A DNA stretch of 64,000 nt. It comes from Syntrophorhabdus sp. PtaB.Bin027. Its GTDB lineage: Bacteria > Desulfobacterota > Syntrophorhabdia > Syntrophorhabdales > Syntrophorhabdaceae. A model generated the notes under the pieces. The model was not told the DNA's origin. It did not search any database and was given only the letters and a program-made list of their open reading frames with translations. The DNA lies in contig MVQO01000228.1 in assembly GCA_002067585.1 (NCBI GenBank), forward strand, positions 62,001-126,000, written 5' to 3'. Of the stretch, positions 1-9,613 are shown one piece after another (the first letter of the stretch is position 1; each line of letters opens with the position of its first letter). A program made the position numbers and the translations under genes.

Positions 1-270
1 TTTGCTTGGGCTTTTGACATAAGGAGAGATCCTGACATCCTCGATAAGACAGTTCTTGAATGGATAGAATACAGTCGGCTTCCATTTTGTCTTATTCTTA
101 CCAAATGTGACAAGGAGAGACGCAGTTACGGTTTGAGTAAAAGGGATACGCTAAAGAAAGAGTTTTGCACAGATGATGTTTTCGTATTTTCATCAAAGAA
201 TGGATATGGTAGGGATGAAGTACTTACCCACTTGTTTTCAACCCTATCAAAGGCAACAGAATCCGTATAA
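1..270 (+). CDS. engB: Ribosome biogenesis GTPase EngB/YsxC, 3' end only
   Basis: The open frame enters from the left edge and gives 89 residues before TAA at 268-270; the start and the G1-G3 motifs lie outside the window. The sequence LILTKCDK is the G4 base-recognition motif (T/NKxD), and FSSKNGYG fits the G5 SAK loop. The spacing and the preceding DxRRDPDxLDKxxLEW stretch match the C-terminal half of EngB-type GTPases, which help assemble the 50S ribosomal subunit. It converges on pyrE with only 20 bp between the stop codons. Another TrmE-Era-EngA-EngB GTPase is possible, but the length after G4 fits EngB best. Confidence 0.8.
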   Translation, partial: FAWAFDIRRDPDILDKTVLEWIEYSRLPFCLILTKCDKERRSYGLSKRDTLKKEFCTDDVFVFSSKNGYGRDEVLTHLFSTLSKATESV

Positions 271-290
271 AATTTATTAAATCAATATAT

Positions 291-836
291 TTATCGTAAA
301 TCCTTCAATGTGAATATTGACCTAAATAGATATCCTTTTGATTCGATTGCTTCTTTACCGCCTTCTAACCGATCAAGGATGGCAACTATCCCTTTAACGT
401 TGTATCCTTCTTTCTCGGTTACCTCTATTGCCCTCAGGGAAGAACCTCCAGTTGTGATGACATCTTCAAGAATAACAACACTCATTCCTTTCTTAAGGTT
501 TTTACCACCCTCGACCCATCTGTTGGTACCATGGCCCTTAGGTTCTTTTCTGATAAGAAATCCTGCAAGATTATCTTTTTTATTATACGATTCCAGTACT
601 ACAGCGCAAACGAGCGGATCTCCACCTATGCTGACTCCGCCAACTGCCTCAATACCTGGTATTTCTTTTGCCATTTGGTACATTAATTTGCCAATGAGAA
701 ACATCCCCTCAGGATTTAGCGTGGTTTCTTTGGCATCGATGTAATAGGTGCTTTTTTTGCCGCTCACAAGGGTAAAATCGCCTTCTTCATACGATAAATC
801 CTTGAGGATCATTAAAAGCTTGTCTTTCTCCACCAT
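291..836 (-). CDS. pyrE: Orotate phosphoribosyltransferase
   Basis: The protein has 181 residues and should convert orotate and PRPP to orotidine 5'-monophosphate in pyrimidine synthesis in the cytoplasm. VVILEDVITTGGSS near residues 120-133 is the PRPP-binding signature of type I phosphoribosyltransferases. LVSGKKSTYYIDAK near the N-terminus is the orotate-site segment typical of PyrE. The length fits the shorter PyrE class. The ATG at 836 is preceded by GGGAG about 12 bases upstream. No other pyr gene is in the window, so it looks like a single-gene unit convergent with engB. Confidence 0.95.
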   Translation of the reverse strand: MVEKDKLLMILKDLSYEEGDFTLVSGKKSTYYIDAKETTLNPEGMFLIGKLMYQMAKEIPGIEAVGGVSIGGDPLVCAVVLESYNKKDNLAGFLIRKEPKGHGTNRWVEGGKNLKKGMSVVILEDVITTGGSSLRAIEVTEKEGYNVKGIVAILDRLEGGKEAIESKGYLFRSIFTLKDLR

Positions 837-1290
837 AGTTGATCAATCTCCCTTGTAAAATATTTTAAATTCTTTATCGATTTAGGCTCTCCACCAGTAT
901 ACCAGGCTTTTTACATGTGCTTTACCATGTGTGGCAACATATCACATTGAAGCTTTAGCAAACAACTGCCAGAGAAACAGGCATCACAAAACAGGCAATC
1001 AAAAGAAAAGTTCATATAGGTGTCAATTGCAACTGCCACCCCATGGGCACTCAACTGTACCGGCACTTTTCTGGATCAGTAATGTAAGATGTGAAGGCAG
1101 AGACATATTATGTTTGATGCTTCCTTTGAGTTAAAAAATCCTTAAACACCGTACAGTTCGAAATATTATCTCTGGTTTTCTTAATATTTTTTGCATGATC
1201 CAAGTTTTCCTGTAAAAAGAGCAAAAAAGTAATTAATGCGCTGTTAGTGATTATCTTTCCAATTATAATATTGTAATATAAAAAGTCTCC
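837..1290. other. 454 bp intergenic region between pyrE and recG
   Basis: This AT-rich gap separates the divergent genes pyrE and recG. A 67-codon open frame at 931-1134 has low-complexity composition, no recognisable similarity and no ribosome-binding site, so I do not call it. A TATAAT at 1264-1269, 22 bp before the recG start, could be a -10 element, but I see no good -35 at 16-18 bp spacing. No RNA gene or repeat is recognisable. Confidence 0.5.
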
Positions 1291-3381
1291 ATGGAAAAGG
1301 AAAATGACATAACAAAAAAACAGATAAGATATATAAAAGGTGTTGGTCCAAAGATTGCTGCACTGCTCAATAAAAAAGGCCTGAATACTGTTGAAGACCT
1401 TTTCTATTTTCTACCAAACAGGTATGTGGATAAAAGAAGCATAAAAAATATAAACGAGATAACCGAAGGTGAAACTGTGCTGATAATTGCAAAGGTGACA
1501 AGCTCGCGCTCTGTTTATTTTCCAAAGGCAAGAAGACGGGCTTTTGAAGCAACTGTTCAGGACAGTACAGGGTCACTGACTCTCAGATGGTTCAATGTGG
1601 TACTCCCGTATTTAAAAGAGCTTTGCATCAAAGACAACACCGTCTTGCTATCAGGTAGGGTTACGAAGTTTGGAAAGAATCTGCAGATGGTTCATCCTGA
1701 AGCCGTTCTTCTTGCGAGTGAGGCTAAACGAGAAGAACATCAGGGAATCATTCCTGTATATCCGGAAATATCCGGTTTGAAGCAGGGAACTCTGAGAAAT
1801 ATAATCAACCAGGCTTTTGTTCAATATGCAGATTCTTTGTGCAGCATTATACCTTCAGGACTAGAAGATTTATTAGGAGTTCCACGGTTCAAAGATATGC
1901 TGATTAAGATTCACTTTCCGGATGAGACGATAGTTGACGAAGCATCACGTCAGAAATACATAGATCGGTTAATCTTCGAAGAGTATCTGCTTTTCCAGAT
2001 TTCATTGCAGATAAAGAAACAATCCACAAAAAACAAGAAGGGCATAGCCTTTATCAACAAGGGTGATTACAGAATGTTCTTTGAGAAGGGGCTGCCATTT
2101 AAACTTACCAACGCACAGCGCAGAGTAATTGAAGAAATAGAGAAAGATATGGGAAGCGAATCTCCTATGAACAGGCTACTTCAAGGGGATGTAGGATCAG
2201 GAAAAACAATATGTGCCATAGCGGCTGCATGTATCGCCATTGGCAGCGGATATCAGGTTGCGTTCATGGCCCCCACAGAAATACTCGCGGAGCAGCAGTA
2301 TTTTGCAATACATAGGTTTTTTGATGATATGGGACTAACTGTTACATACCTGCGAGGCAATATGGGTAAAGAACGCATGGACATTATTGATTCTATTAAA
2401 AGAGGTAGCACCAACGTGGTCGTGGGAACCCATGCGCTTTTGCAGGATGATATTGAATTTAAAAGTCTTGGTCTGGTGGTTATTGACGAACAACACAGAT
2501 TCGGCGTGATGCAGAGAAAAATATTAAAAGAGAAAGGTCTGTTTCCTGACACGCTTGTGATGACAGCTACTCCTATCCCCAGGACTCTTTCCATGGTTGT
2601 TTATGGTGATCTTGATGTTTCGATTATTGATGAAATGCCTGTAGGGCGACAGAAGATAATGACAAGGGTCTTTTTTAACAGGGAAAACCACATTGCATTT
2701 CAGCAGGTAGAGGAGGAGTTGAAGAATGGGGGGCAGGCATTTATCGTTTATCCGCTTGTTGAAGAATCCCAGAAAATAGATCTCCTGAATGCCACAAACA
2801 TGGCTGAACTGCTGCAGAAAACAGTTTTCCCCAACCACATAGTCGGTCTTCTTCATGGAAGGATGAAACCAGACGAAAAAGAAAGGGTAATGTTACTTTT
2901 TAAAAAAAAACAGATTGATATACTGGTATGTACAACAGTAATTGAAGTAGGGATAGACATTCCGAATGCAACGATCATGGTTATTGAACATGCAGAGAGG
3001 TTTGGGTTGTCGCAGCTTCACCAACTTCGGGGAAGAATAGGGAGAGGCTCCAAGTCATCAAAATGTTTTCTCATAGCCTCAGAAAAACTGACACCAGTTG
3101 CCAAGAGAAGACTCAAAGTAATGGAGAAAACAACAGATGGATTTCAAATTTCAGAGGAGGATATGCGATTGAGAGGCCCAGGAGAGATGTTCGGTTTAAA
3201 ACAATCTGGAATCCCTGAGTTTAGATTGGGTAATCTTGTCAGGGATGGATACATCATGAGCAGGGCGAAGAAAGCTGCCGAGCAAGTTCTTCCAAAACTG
3301 TCGAACAGGGAACTTGATCAGATAAAAGAACGTGCTGATATGAAATGGGAAGACCCGGTGAGTGTTGCTGATATAGCATGA
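1291..3381 (+). CDS. recG: ATP-dependent DNA helicase RecG
   Basis: The 696-residue protein has normal RecG length (E. coli 693). RecG is a cytoplasmic branched-DNA translocase that reverses stalled replication forks and processes Holliday junctions. An N-terminal helical part with KGVGPK is followed by the OB-fold wedge domain (about 65-150, with LTLRWFN). Walker A GDVGSGKT is at 299-306, the DExH box VIDEQHRFG is near 399, and motif III TATPIPRT follows. Motif VI is QLRGRIGRG, and the C-terminal ISEEDMRLRGPGE is a RecG hallmark. It converges with the pyrophosphorylase gene with 13 bp between stops. Confidence 0.97.
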   Translation: MEKENDITKKQIRYIKGVGPKIAALLNKKGLNTVEDLFYFLPNRYVDKRSIKNINEITEGETVLIIAKVTSSRSVYFPKARRRAFEATVQDSTGSLTLRWFNVVLPYLKELCIKDNTVLLSGRVTKFGKNLQMVHPEAVLLASEAKREEHQGIIPVYPEISGLKQGTLRNIINQAFVQYADSLCSIIPSGLEDLLGVPRFKDMLIKIHFPDETIVDEASRQKYIDRLIFEEYLLFQISLQIKKQSTKNKKGIAFINKGDYRMFFEKGLPFKLTNAQRRVIEEIEKDMGSESPMNRLLQGDVGSGKTICAIAAACIAIGSGYQVAFMAPTEILAEQQYFAIHRFFDDMGLTVTYLRGNMGKERMDIIDSIKRGSTNVVVGTHALLQDDIEFKSLGLVVIDEQHRFGVMQRKILKEKGLFPDTLVMTATPIPRTLSMVVYGDLDVSIIDEMPVGRQKIMTRVFFNRENHIAFQQVEEELKNGGQAFIVYPLVEESQKIDLLNATNMAELLQKTVFPNHIVGLLHGRMKPDEKERVMLLFKKKQIDILVCTTVIEVGIDIPNATIMVIEHAERFGLSQLHQLRGRIGRGSKSSKCFLIASEKLTPVAKRRLKVMEKTTDGFQISEEDMRLRGPGEMFGLKQSGIPEFRLGNLVRDGYIMSRAKKAAEQVLPKLSNRELDQIKERADMKWEDPVSVADIA

Positions 3382-3394
3382 CAAAAACTGGTAA

Positions 3395-4777
3395 TTACGC
3401 AAGATATAGATCACTTTCTACCTGCATATTTGTTCCCTTTAGCTTGCTTATGAGTTCTTCCCGGTCAAGAGAAAAGAGTGGGCTGATTTCTACCAGCCTT
3501 TCATGAGGAACTATTATTCCTGCATCATGCAGCCATCGTTTATGAAGTTTTACCATTGATTCGTGAGCGGTTGATGGTGAGTCAGGACCCGATTTATTTT
3601 TTACCGGCGAAAACTCCTCAGAGCGGTCAACCTCCATGCAACACGTTCTTTCAGCAAAAGGAATTGCATCGAAGACAAATGTTTCAAACTTCCAGGCATC
3701 AACATTTTTGCGGGTTCCCTTTGAATCAAGAATTTCAACATTTTTATTAGCGCAGTGATAGGGTAGGGCAAAGCCGTGTGTGTTAAGCGTCTTTACAAAA
3801 GAGAGGTTCATGATGTGAATGGCTGTATTACCCGCCCAGTATAGGATTTCTCCATTATCGTCAAGGGCCTCCATATGTTTCCCACCGAAATCACTGTACT
3901 CGAGGATCGCGTCTTTTCCATCAAGGGATACATAGACACCAACCTTTTCGTCAATCCTTTGTCTCCTGACAACCTTGGTAGAACACTGCGAATTGGCCTG
4001 GGAGTGGTATCCCAGAAATACAGGATCAGCTATTCTTACAAGCGGATTGTCGATCTGACAGTAAAAAAGCTCTGAAAAACCCTGCTCCATGAGCATATCA
4101 AGGAGACCTGATTTGTTGAGCGCACTGAGGGACCCACCGTGACCGTCAGGATTGACGAAAAGACTTGTCTCATCCTTTAATAAAAGCTTCCCTTCAGGGG
4201 TAATGGTTGGCAGCATACCCTGTTGGAAAAAATAAACGCTGTTTTGATCGAGGCCAAAAAAATTATGTGTATCAAAAAACAGAACTGTATCGTCATGGTT
4301 CTCGACACTTGTCATTATAAGAAGTGGTATTTTGGCATTATAACGGAATGAAAGCGCTCTCACCTGCTCTGATAGAAGCTGGAACAGGGTTTTTTTCATG
4401 ATTGGAGAAACAGGGAATGTGCCTTTTGGCCTGTTATGGCCAAGTCTGACGCCCTGTCCCCCTGCAACGATCAGCACAGCTACTTTTCCGTTGGAGATGA
4501 GAGACTCACCAACGAGTTTAGACTCATAGTGAGATTTTCTTTCATTTTCCCTTACCGGTAACGAGACTATTCGGGGAACCTTGATATTTCCACGAAGCGA
4601 CAATGTGGTTTTGGATGCGCAGCATTCATTGTGAAGTCGGAAAACGAGATCAAGGTCGAGATCATTACAATTCTGGAAAAATTTTGATTTCTTATTCGGA
4701 GGCAATCTGTCAACGTGATGAATAATATGATCCTGATTCTTTACTTGAAGCAGGTCAAGAATTGCACGATTATCCAT
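3395..4777 (-). CDS. Eukaryotic-type UDP-N-acetylhexosamine pyrophosphorylase (UDPGP type 1 family)
   Basis: The protein has 460 residues. LIVAGGQGVRLGHNRPKGT (102-120) is the uridylyltransferase signature, and FFQQGMLP (183-190) followed by NPDGHGG (209-215) is the arrangement of the eukaryotic UAP1/AGX/QRI1 branch. It does not resemble bacterial GalU or the GlmU N-domain. Members of that branch make UDP-GlcNAc or UDP-GalNAc from UTP and the HexNAc-1-phosphate, and some paralogues use glucose-1-phosphate, so the substrate is inferred. AGAGGA precedes the ATG. The GlcN-1-P side of the same pathway may lie at 22.5-26.2 kb. I am confident of the family and only moderately confident of the substrate. 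Confidence 0.85.
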   Translation of the reverse strand: MDNRAILDLLQVKNQDHIIHHVDRLPPNKKSKFFQNCNDLDLDLVFRLHNECCASKTTLSLRGNIKVPRIVSLPVRENERKSHYESKLVGESLISNGKVAVLIVAGGQGVRLGHNRPKGTFPVSPIMKKTLFQLLSEQVRALSFRYNAKIPLLIMTSVENHDDTVLFFDTHNFFGLDQNSVYFFQQGMLPTITPEGKLLLKDETSLFVNPDGHGGSLSALNKSGLLDMLMEQGFSELFYCQIDNPLVRIADPVFLGYHSQANSQCSTKVVRRQRIDEKVGVYVSLDGKDAILEYSDFGGKHMEALDDNGEILYWAGNTAIHIMNLSFVKTLNTHGFALPYHCANKNVEILDSKGTRKNVDAWKFETFVFDAIPFAERTCCMEVDRSEEFSPVKNKSGPDSPSTAHESMVKLHKRWLHDAGIIVPHERLVEISPLFSLDREELISKLKGTNMQVESDLYLA

Positions 4778-4935
4778 GGAATCCTCTTATGTTTATTGAT
4801 CCTAAACTTGATCTGAATTATACAAGATTATCGCAAGGTTCATAAAAAAATCAACTTTCGCTTTAAGTTCTGTGCTTTTGGGGTACCTCCTGTTTTATCA
4901 CGTCAGCAACAAAAAATGGGAAGTGTAAAGAATGG

Positions 4936-5928
4936 TTAGGCATCTTCATCCTTGAATCCCCGGGACGTGATATCTTCAATTGAATCCTGAAGATTCTTGG
5001 CTTCAAAGACAATCTTGTACAGTTCACTGGTAATGGGCATATCAACGTCGAGTTTTTTTGAAAGGCTGTGAGAAGCTTTAATAGTATAATAACCTTCCAC
5101 AACCTGTTTTTGGTTCACAATGATTTCTTCAGGTTTACCTCCTTTAGACAGTTCTATGCCGAAGGCCCGATTTCTACTGAGTCCACCATAGCATGTAAGG
5201 ATAAGATCTCCTATTCCTGAAAGGCCCATAAACGTCGTTTCTTTGGCGCCCATAGCTTTCCCGAGGCGCTTGATCTCGGCTAAGCTTCGTGTCACGAATG
5301 CTGCTTGTGCGTTTGTTCCAAGTTTTAAACCATCGATTATTCCAGCGCCAATAGCCATTACATTCTTCATCGCACCCCCGACCTCGAGACCGATGATGTC
5401 TTCGCTAGTATAAACTCTAAAATTCCGGTTATGGACAATGTTCTGAAAATATTTTGAAACTTCGTTCCCGCCTGACGCTATAACTACCGATGTGAAAAAG
5501 CCGTGAGCTACCTCTTTCGCAAAAGAGGGACCGGACAGTGATGCAACAGGCACCCTGCTTTGAGTTATCTCGTGTATCACAGTGCTCATTCGCATGAAGG
5601 TATTTTCCTCAAACCCTTTTGTAAGGACAAGAATACGTTTGCCAGACAATAAAGGAGATACTGGTTCGAGGGTTTTTCTCAAGGCAAATGAAGGTATTGC
5701 AACAACAACGTCGTCAGAGAAATTGGCGAAGTCCTTCAGGCTCAGGGTAAAATCAATCTGACTGTTGAGAAGAAATGAAGGGAGATAGAAAGTATTTTCT
5801 CTGGTCTTTTGAAGAACATCAAAGAGTTCCGGTTCATACACCCATAAAAGAATCTGGTGTCCTTGTCTCGCAAGATGAATAGCAAAGGCTGTACCCCAAG
5901 CTCCTGCGCCAATGATGCCTATTTTCAT
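4936..5928 (-). CDS. gpsA: NAD(P)-dependent glycerol-3-phosphate dehydrogenase
   Basis: The 330-residue protein should reduce dihydroxyacetone phosphate to sn-glycerol-3-phosphate, the phospholipid backbone precursor. The N-terminal Rossmann motif GAGAWGTA is at 7-14. LSGPSFAKEV is at 131-140. The active-site stretch EVGGAMKNVMAIGAG, with catalytic Lys188, is intact, as is the C-terminal substrate-loop region with RNRAFG. The start ATG is preceded by AGGTAGGG. It lies 54 bp downstream of gyrA on the same strand and may be co-transcribed with it. Confidence 0.96.
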   Translation of the reverse strand: MKIGIIGAGAWGTAFAIHLARQGHQILLWVYEPELFDVLQKTRENTFYLPSFLLNSQIDFTLSLKDFANFSDDVVVAIPSFALRKTLEPVSPLLSGKRILVLTKGFEENTFMRMSTVIHEITQSRVPVASLSGPSFAKEVAHGFFTSVVIASGGNEVSKYFQNIVHNRNFRVYTSEDIIGLEVGGAMKNVMAIGAGIIDGLKLGTNAQAAFVTRSLAEIKRLGKAMGAKETTFMGLSGIGDLILTCYGGLSRNRAFGIELSKGGKPEEIIVNQKQVVEGYYTIKASHSLSKKLDVDMPITSELYKIVFEAKNLQDSIEDITSRGFKDEDA

Positions 5929-5982
5929 CTGACCCTACCTTTTGTCACATAGGTAAACGTCCACGAAAGGGGGACTATAGCC

Positions 5983-8439
5983 TTATCCATGATTATTTTC
6001 TGATTTCTCTGTTTCCGAGCCTTCATCCTCCCCGATGATCGCTACACCGGTAATTGTTTTTTCATTCTGCAGATCCATCAGTTTGACTCCGAGGCCACCC
6101 CTGTTTTGAAGAGGGATATCCTTGGTTGCAAAGCGTATTGTCCTGCCAGTGTCAGTGATAAGGATAACCTCGTCATTTTCTGTAACCTTTTTCAGGCAAA
6201 CAACCTGTCCATTTTTAGAACCGCACCTGACATTGATTACTCCGCTGCCGCCCCTTGCTTGAGTCCTGTAGCCGGTGCATGTAGCACGCTTTCCGTAGCC
6301 TTTTTCAGTAACAGTGAACACATTGCATCCCTGTTCTACAATTTCCACAGAGACAACCTCATCATTTTTCTTCAGTTTTATACCCCTGACTCCATAAGCT
6401 ACTCTTCCCATGGGTCGGACTTCTTCCTCTTTAAACCTGATTGACATACCTTTTCTAGTTGCAAGAATAACCTCTGCATGGCCGTCAGTCTCGAGGACTC
6501 CAATGAGACTGTCATCTTCCGGAAGGCTTATTGCCCTTATGCCCGACGATCGCAGGTGTTTAAAGAGACTGAGGTTTACTCTCTTCACAAGACCTTTTTT
6601 TGTAGCGAAGAATAGATATTTAGCCTCTGAAAATTCTTTGACATGGCATATTGCAGTTATGCGCTCATCCTTGTCTATATTTATCAGATTAACAACAGCT
6701 CTTCCTTTACTCGTTAAGGGAGCTTCTGGGATGACATGCACCTTAATCGATATAGCCTTGCCGGAATTTGTGAAAAAGAAAAGATGGGAATGGGTAGAGG
6801 CAATATACAGATGATCTACAATGTCTTCTTCTCTAACAACAATTCCGATTTTTCCTTTTCCTCCACGTAACTGATTTTTATACTGATCGAGTGAGGTACG
6901 CTTGATATACCCTTTATAGGTAACAGTAACAGCGACCTCTTCTTCTTTTATCATGTCCTCGATGGTAATATCCGGCAATGCATCTACAATATCAGTAAGC
7001 CTGTCGTTACCATACTTGTCTTGTATCTCGAGCAATTCCTCTTTAACAAGTGCAAGAAGTAATTTTTCATCTGCAAGTATCTGTTCCAGTCTGGCAATCT
7101 CCGCAGAAGTAGTATTGAAGTCATCAATGATTTTATTTCTTTCCAGGGAAGTGAGCCTCTGAAGGCGCATTTCAAGGATACTCGTCGCCTGCTTTTCTGA
7201 AAAATCGAACCGAGCCATCAATGATGCCCGTGCCTCCTGAGTATTGGGAGCCTTTTTGATAAGGGCAATGACCTCATCAATATGCTCCAGTGCCTTCTTC
7301 AAACCTTCCAAGATATGAAGCCTGTCCTTTGCTTTATTCAGCTCAAAGGTTGATCGTTTTGTGACAACTTCTTTTCTGAAATTTACAAATTCTTCTATGA
7401 TGCTTTTTATGTTGAGAACCCTTGGCTCGTTGTTCACTATGGTGAGAAAAATTATGCCAAAGGTGGTCTGAAGCTGGGTGTGTCTATATAGCTTGTTTAA
7501 TATGGGAATGGCCATTTCCCCTCGCTTCAATTCTATGACTACCCGAATACCCTCTCTGTTTGATTCATCTTTTATATTTGAGATGCCTTCAATTCTTTTT
7601 GTATTTACGAGCTCTACAATGCTTTCTATGAGCTTTGCTTTATTGACCTGATAAGGGATCTCAGTGATAACAATCGCTTCTCTGCCATCTTTTTTGCGCA
7701 CTTCTACGTTTGCTCTGGCTCGAAGAACAATATGGCCTCTGCCGGTTTCATAGGCCTCCCGGATGCCCTGGCGTCCGTAAATTATACCCTGGGTTGGAAA
7801 ATCAGGCCCTGGTATGTGCTCCATAAGTTCATCCAGTGTTACACCAGGATTGTCGATATAGGCTGAAATGCCATTTATAATCTCTGTAAGGTTATGAGGT
7901 GGGATATTGGTTGCCATACCAACTGCAATGCCTGCAGAACCATTAATGAGAAGATTCGGTATTCTCGAGGGTAAAACGACAGGCTCCATTAATGATTCAT
8001 CGTAGTTTGCCCTGAACAATACAGTCTCTTTTTCAATATCTTTTAGTATTTCTTCGGCTATCCGTGAGAGTCTCACCTCAGTGTATCGCATAGCTGCCGG
8101 AGAATCGCCGTCAATAGAACCAAAATTGCCCTGACCGTCAATAAGCGGGTAACGGAGAGAGAACTCCTGAACCATGCGGGTAATTGCGTCATAAACAGCC
8201 TGATCACCATGGGGGTGAAATTTACCTATGACATCACCGACAACTCTTGCAGATTTCTTATATGGCTTGTCATGGGTGTTGTTTAGTTCGTACATTGCAT
8301 AAAGGATTCTCCGGTGAACAGGTTTTAATCCGTCACGAATATCTGGCAATGCCCGGCCTACGATTATGCTCATTGCATAATCCAGGTATGACCGTTTCAT
8401 TTCTTCTTCTATGGGTACCGTAACAACAGATGCGTGCAT
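5983..8439 (-). CDS. gyrA: DNA gyrase subunit A
   Basis: The 818-residue protein is the breakage-reunion subunit of DNA gyrase, which introduces negative supercoils with GyrB. The N-terminal domain carries the QRDR motif HPHGD and the active-site Tyr119 in AAMRYTE. The C-terminal six-bladed pinwheel is present, with a GyrA box reading QLRGGKG instead of the usual QRRGGKG, which favours GyrA over ParC. The residue after HPHGD, equivalent to the quinolone-binding Ser83 of E. coli, is Gln80; the Asp87 equivalent is kept. GGAGG lies correctly before the ATG. gyrB is not in the window. Confidence 0.95.
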   Translation of the reverse strand: MHASVVTVPIEEEMKRSYLDYAMSIIVGRALPDIRDGLKPVHRRILYAMYELNNTHDKPYKKSARVVGDVIGKFHPHGDQAVYDAITRMVQEFSLRYPLIDGQGNFGSIDGDSPAAMRYTEVRLSRIAEEILKDIEKETVLFRANYDESLMEPVVLPSRIPNLLINGSAGIAVGMATNIPPHNLTEIINGISAYIDNPGVTLDELMEHIPGPDFPTQGIIYGRQGIREAYETGRGHIVLRARANVEVRKKDGREAIVITEIPYQVNKAKLIESIVELVNTKRIEGISNIKDESNREGIRVVIELKRGEMAIPILNKLYRHTQLQTTFGIIFLTIVNNEPRVLNIKSIIEEFVNFRKEVVTKRSTFELNKAKDRLHILEGLKKALEHIDEVIALIKKAPNTQEARASLMARFDFSEKQATSILEMRLQRLTSLERNKIIDDFNTTSAEIARLEQILADEKLLLALVKEELLEIQDKYGNDRLTDIVDALPDITIEDMIKEEEVAVTVTYKGYIKRTSLDQYKNQLRGGKGKIGIVVREEDIVDHLYIASTHSHLFFFTNSGKAISIKVHVIPEAPLTSKGRAVVNLINIDKDERITAICHVKEFSEAKYLFFATKKGLVKRVNLSLFKHLRSSGIRAISLPEDDSLIGVLETDGHAEVILATRKGMSIRFKEEEVRPMGRVAYGVRGIKLKKNDEVVSVEIVEQGCNVFTVTEKGYGKRATCTGYRTQARGGSGVINVRCGSKNGQVVCLKKVTENDEVILITDTGRTIRFATKDIPLQNRGGLGVKLMDLQNEKTITGVAIIGEDEGSETEKSENNHG

Positions 8440-8549
8440 TCAATCCTCCAAAATAGATGTCTCAGTTGGAATTCGTTTCGATTTCATTTAATGTACCACA
8501 AACAAGAAGCTGTTGACAATGAGTGAGACATCATGGCAAATAAATAGTG

Positions 8550-8780
8550 ATGAAATATGTATCATTATTAATAATTTTTCTACTTATGGGGACAATCCTC
8601 AACTCCTGTGGTCAGGAAACGAAAGGCCTTAAAGATGAGATCAAAATGCTGAAGGAAGAAAATGCATTTCTTAAAGCTGAGAATGTGGGGTTAAAAAAGG
8701 AGGTTGAGGAACTCTATAAGAGGCTTGAAGATCATGGGGTGACAAAGAACCTCCCGGAAGATAAAAAGCCGGCAAAGTAG
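8550..8780 (+). CDS. Small coiled-coil lipoprotein
   Basis: The product has 76 residues (77 if the adjacent GTG at 8547 is used). It starts with a short basic N-terminus and a hydrophobic segment ending in ILNSCGQ, a plausible lipobox with lipidated Cys near residue 20. The rest is a charged heptad-repeat helix (LKDEIKMLKEEN, then LKAENVGLKKEVEEL) and a Lys/Pro-rich tail. This resembles Lpp-like or small periplasmic coiled-coil lipoproteins in design, but I do not recognise a named family. It is divergent from gyrA and about 100 bp upstream of truA. Membrane anchoring and oligomerisation are inferred. Confidence 0.7.
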   Translation: MKYVSLLIIFLLMGTILNSCGQETKGLKDEIKMLKEENAFLKAENVGLKKEVEELYKRLEDHGVTKNLPEDKKPAK

Positions 8781-8878
8781 AGAACTGATAACCGAGGAAA
8801 TCCAGGTTGCTCGATTCACGTCATCCAATACCTTTCTTGGCATTCACATAAGGAACCAGTCGCTGGAATCAGGATTTT

Positions 8879-9613
8879 ATGAGAAATATCGTACTTACAA
8901 TTTCGTACGACGGGACAAACTATCACGGCTGGCAGTGTCAACCAGATGTTCTCACAATTCAGGAAATTTTTAACAATTCCCTCAAGAAAATTCTCAATCA
9001 TGCAACTACAATCTATGCTGGCGGGAGGACAGACGCTGGTGTTCATGCCATGGGACAGGTCATAAACTTCCATACAGAAAGGACAATCGAATTAAGAAGC
9101 CTTATACAGGGTTTAAACAGCATACTTCCCAGGGATATAAGAGTGAAACATGCTCGAGAAGAAGACATCACATTTCATGCAAGATATTCGGCTCGTTCAA
9201 AAACGTATGTATATTGCATACTGAACACCCCTTATAATTCACCATTTCTCAATAGCTATGTATGGCATATTCATTACCAATTAAATACATCAGCTATGGA
9301 TGATGCAGCGAAAGTCATTGTTGGAGAGCATGATTTTTCTGCGTTCAAAAAGAAAGACGAGGTCTATAAAAGCAATGTGAGGGAGGTATTCAGGGCAAAT
9401 GTAAAAAGGAGAGGAAATCTCATATATTTCGTGACTGAAGCGAAAGGGTTTCTCAGATACATGGTAAGAAACATAACAGGGACTCTTGTTCTTATAGGAT
9501 CAGGGAAGATAACAGTAGAAGAATTCATCAAGATTTTAAATTCGAAAGACCGGGAGAATGCAGGACCAACAGCACCGGCAAGGGGTCTGTTTTTAAGAAA
9601 GATAAAATACTGA
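8879..9613 (+). CDS. truA: tRNA pseudouridine synthase A
   Basis: The 244-residue protein should isomerise uridines 38-40 in the tRNA anticodon stem-loop to pseudouridine. LTISYDGTNYHGWQCQ at the N-terminus and GGRTDAGVHAMGQV with catalytic Asp52 are both diagnostic. The length is normal for a bacterial TruA. The stop codon overlaps the next start (TGATG at 9611-9615), which suggests translational coupling to the downstream RNA methyltransferase. Upstream there is only weak ribosome-binding sequence. Confidence 0.96.
   Translation: MRNIVLTISYDGTNYHGWQCQPDVLTIQEIFNNSLKKILNHATTIYAGGRTDAGVHAMGQVINFHTERTIELRSLIQGLNSILPRDIRVKHAREEDITFHARYSARSKTYVYCILNTPYNSPFLNSYVWHIHYQLNTSAMDDAAKVIVGEHDFSAFKKKDEVYKSNVREVFRANVKRRGNLIYFVTEAKGFLRYMVRNITGTLVLIGSGKITVEEFIKILNSKDRENAGPTAPARGLFLRKIKY

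Noticed and set aside
931-1134. 67-codon open frame between pyrE and recG
   Set aside because: No ribosome-binding site, no recognisable similarity and a composition like non-coding DNA.
8782-8950. Open frame upstream of and overlapping truA
   Set aside because: It runs in another frame over a certain gene, has no start with a ribosome-binding site and resembles nothing.
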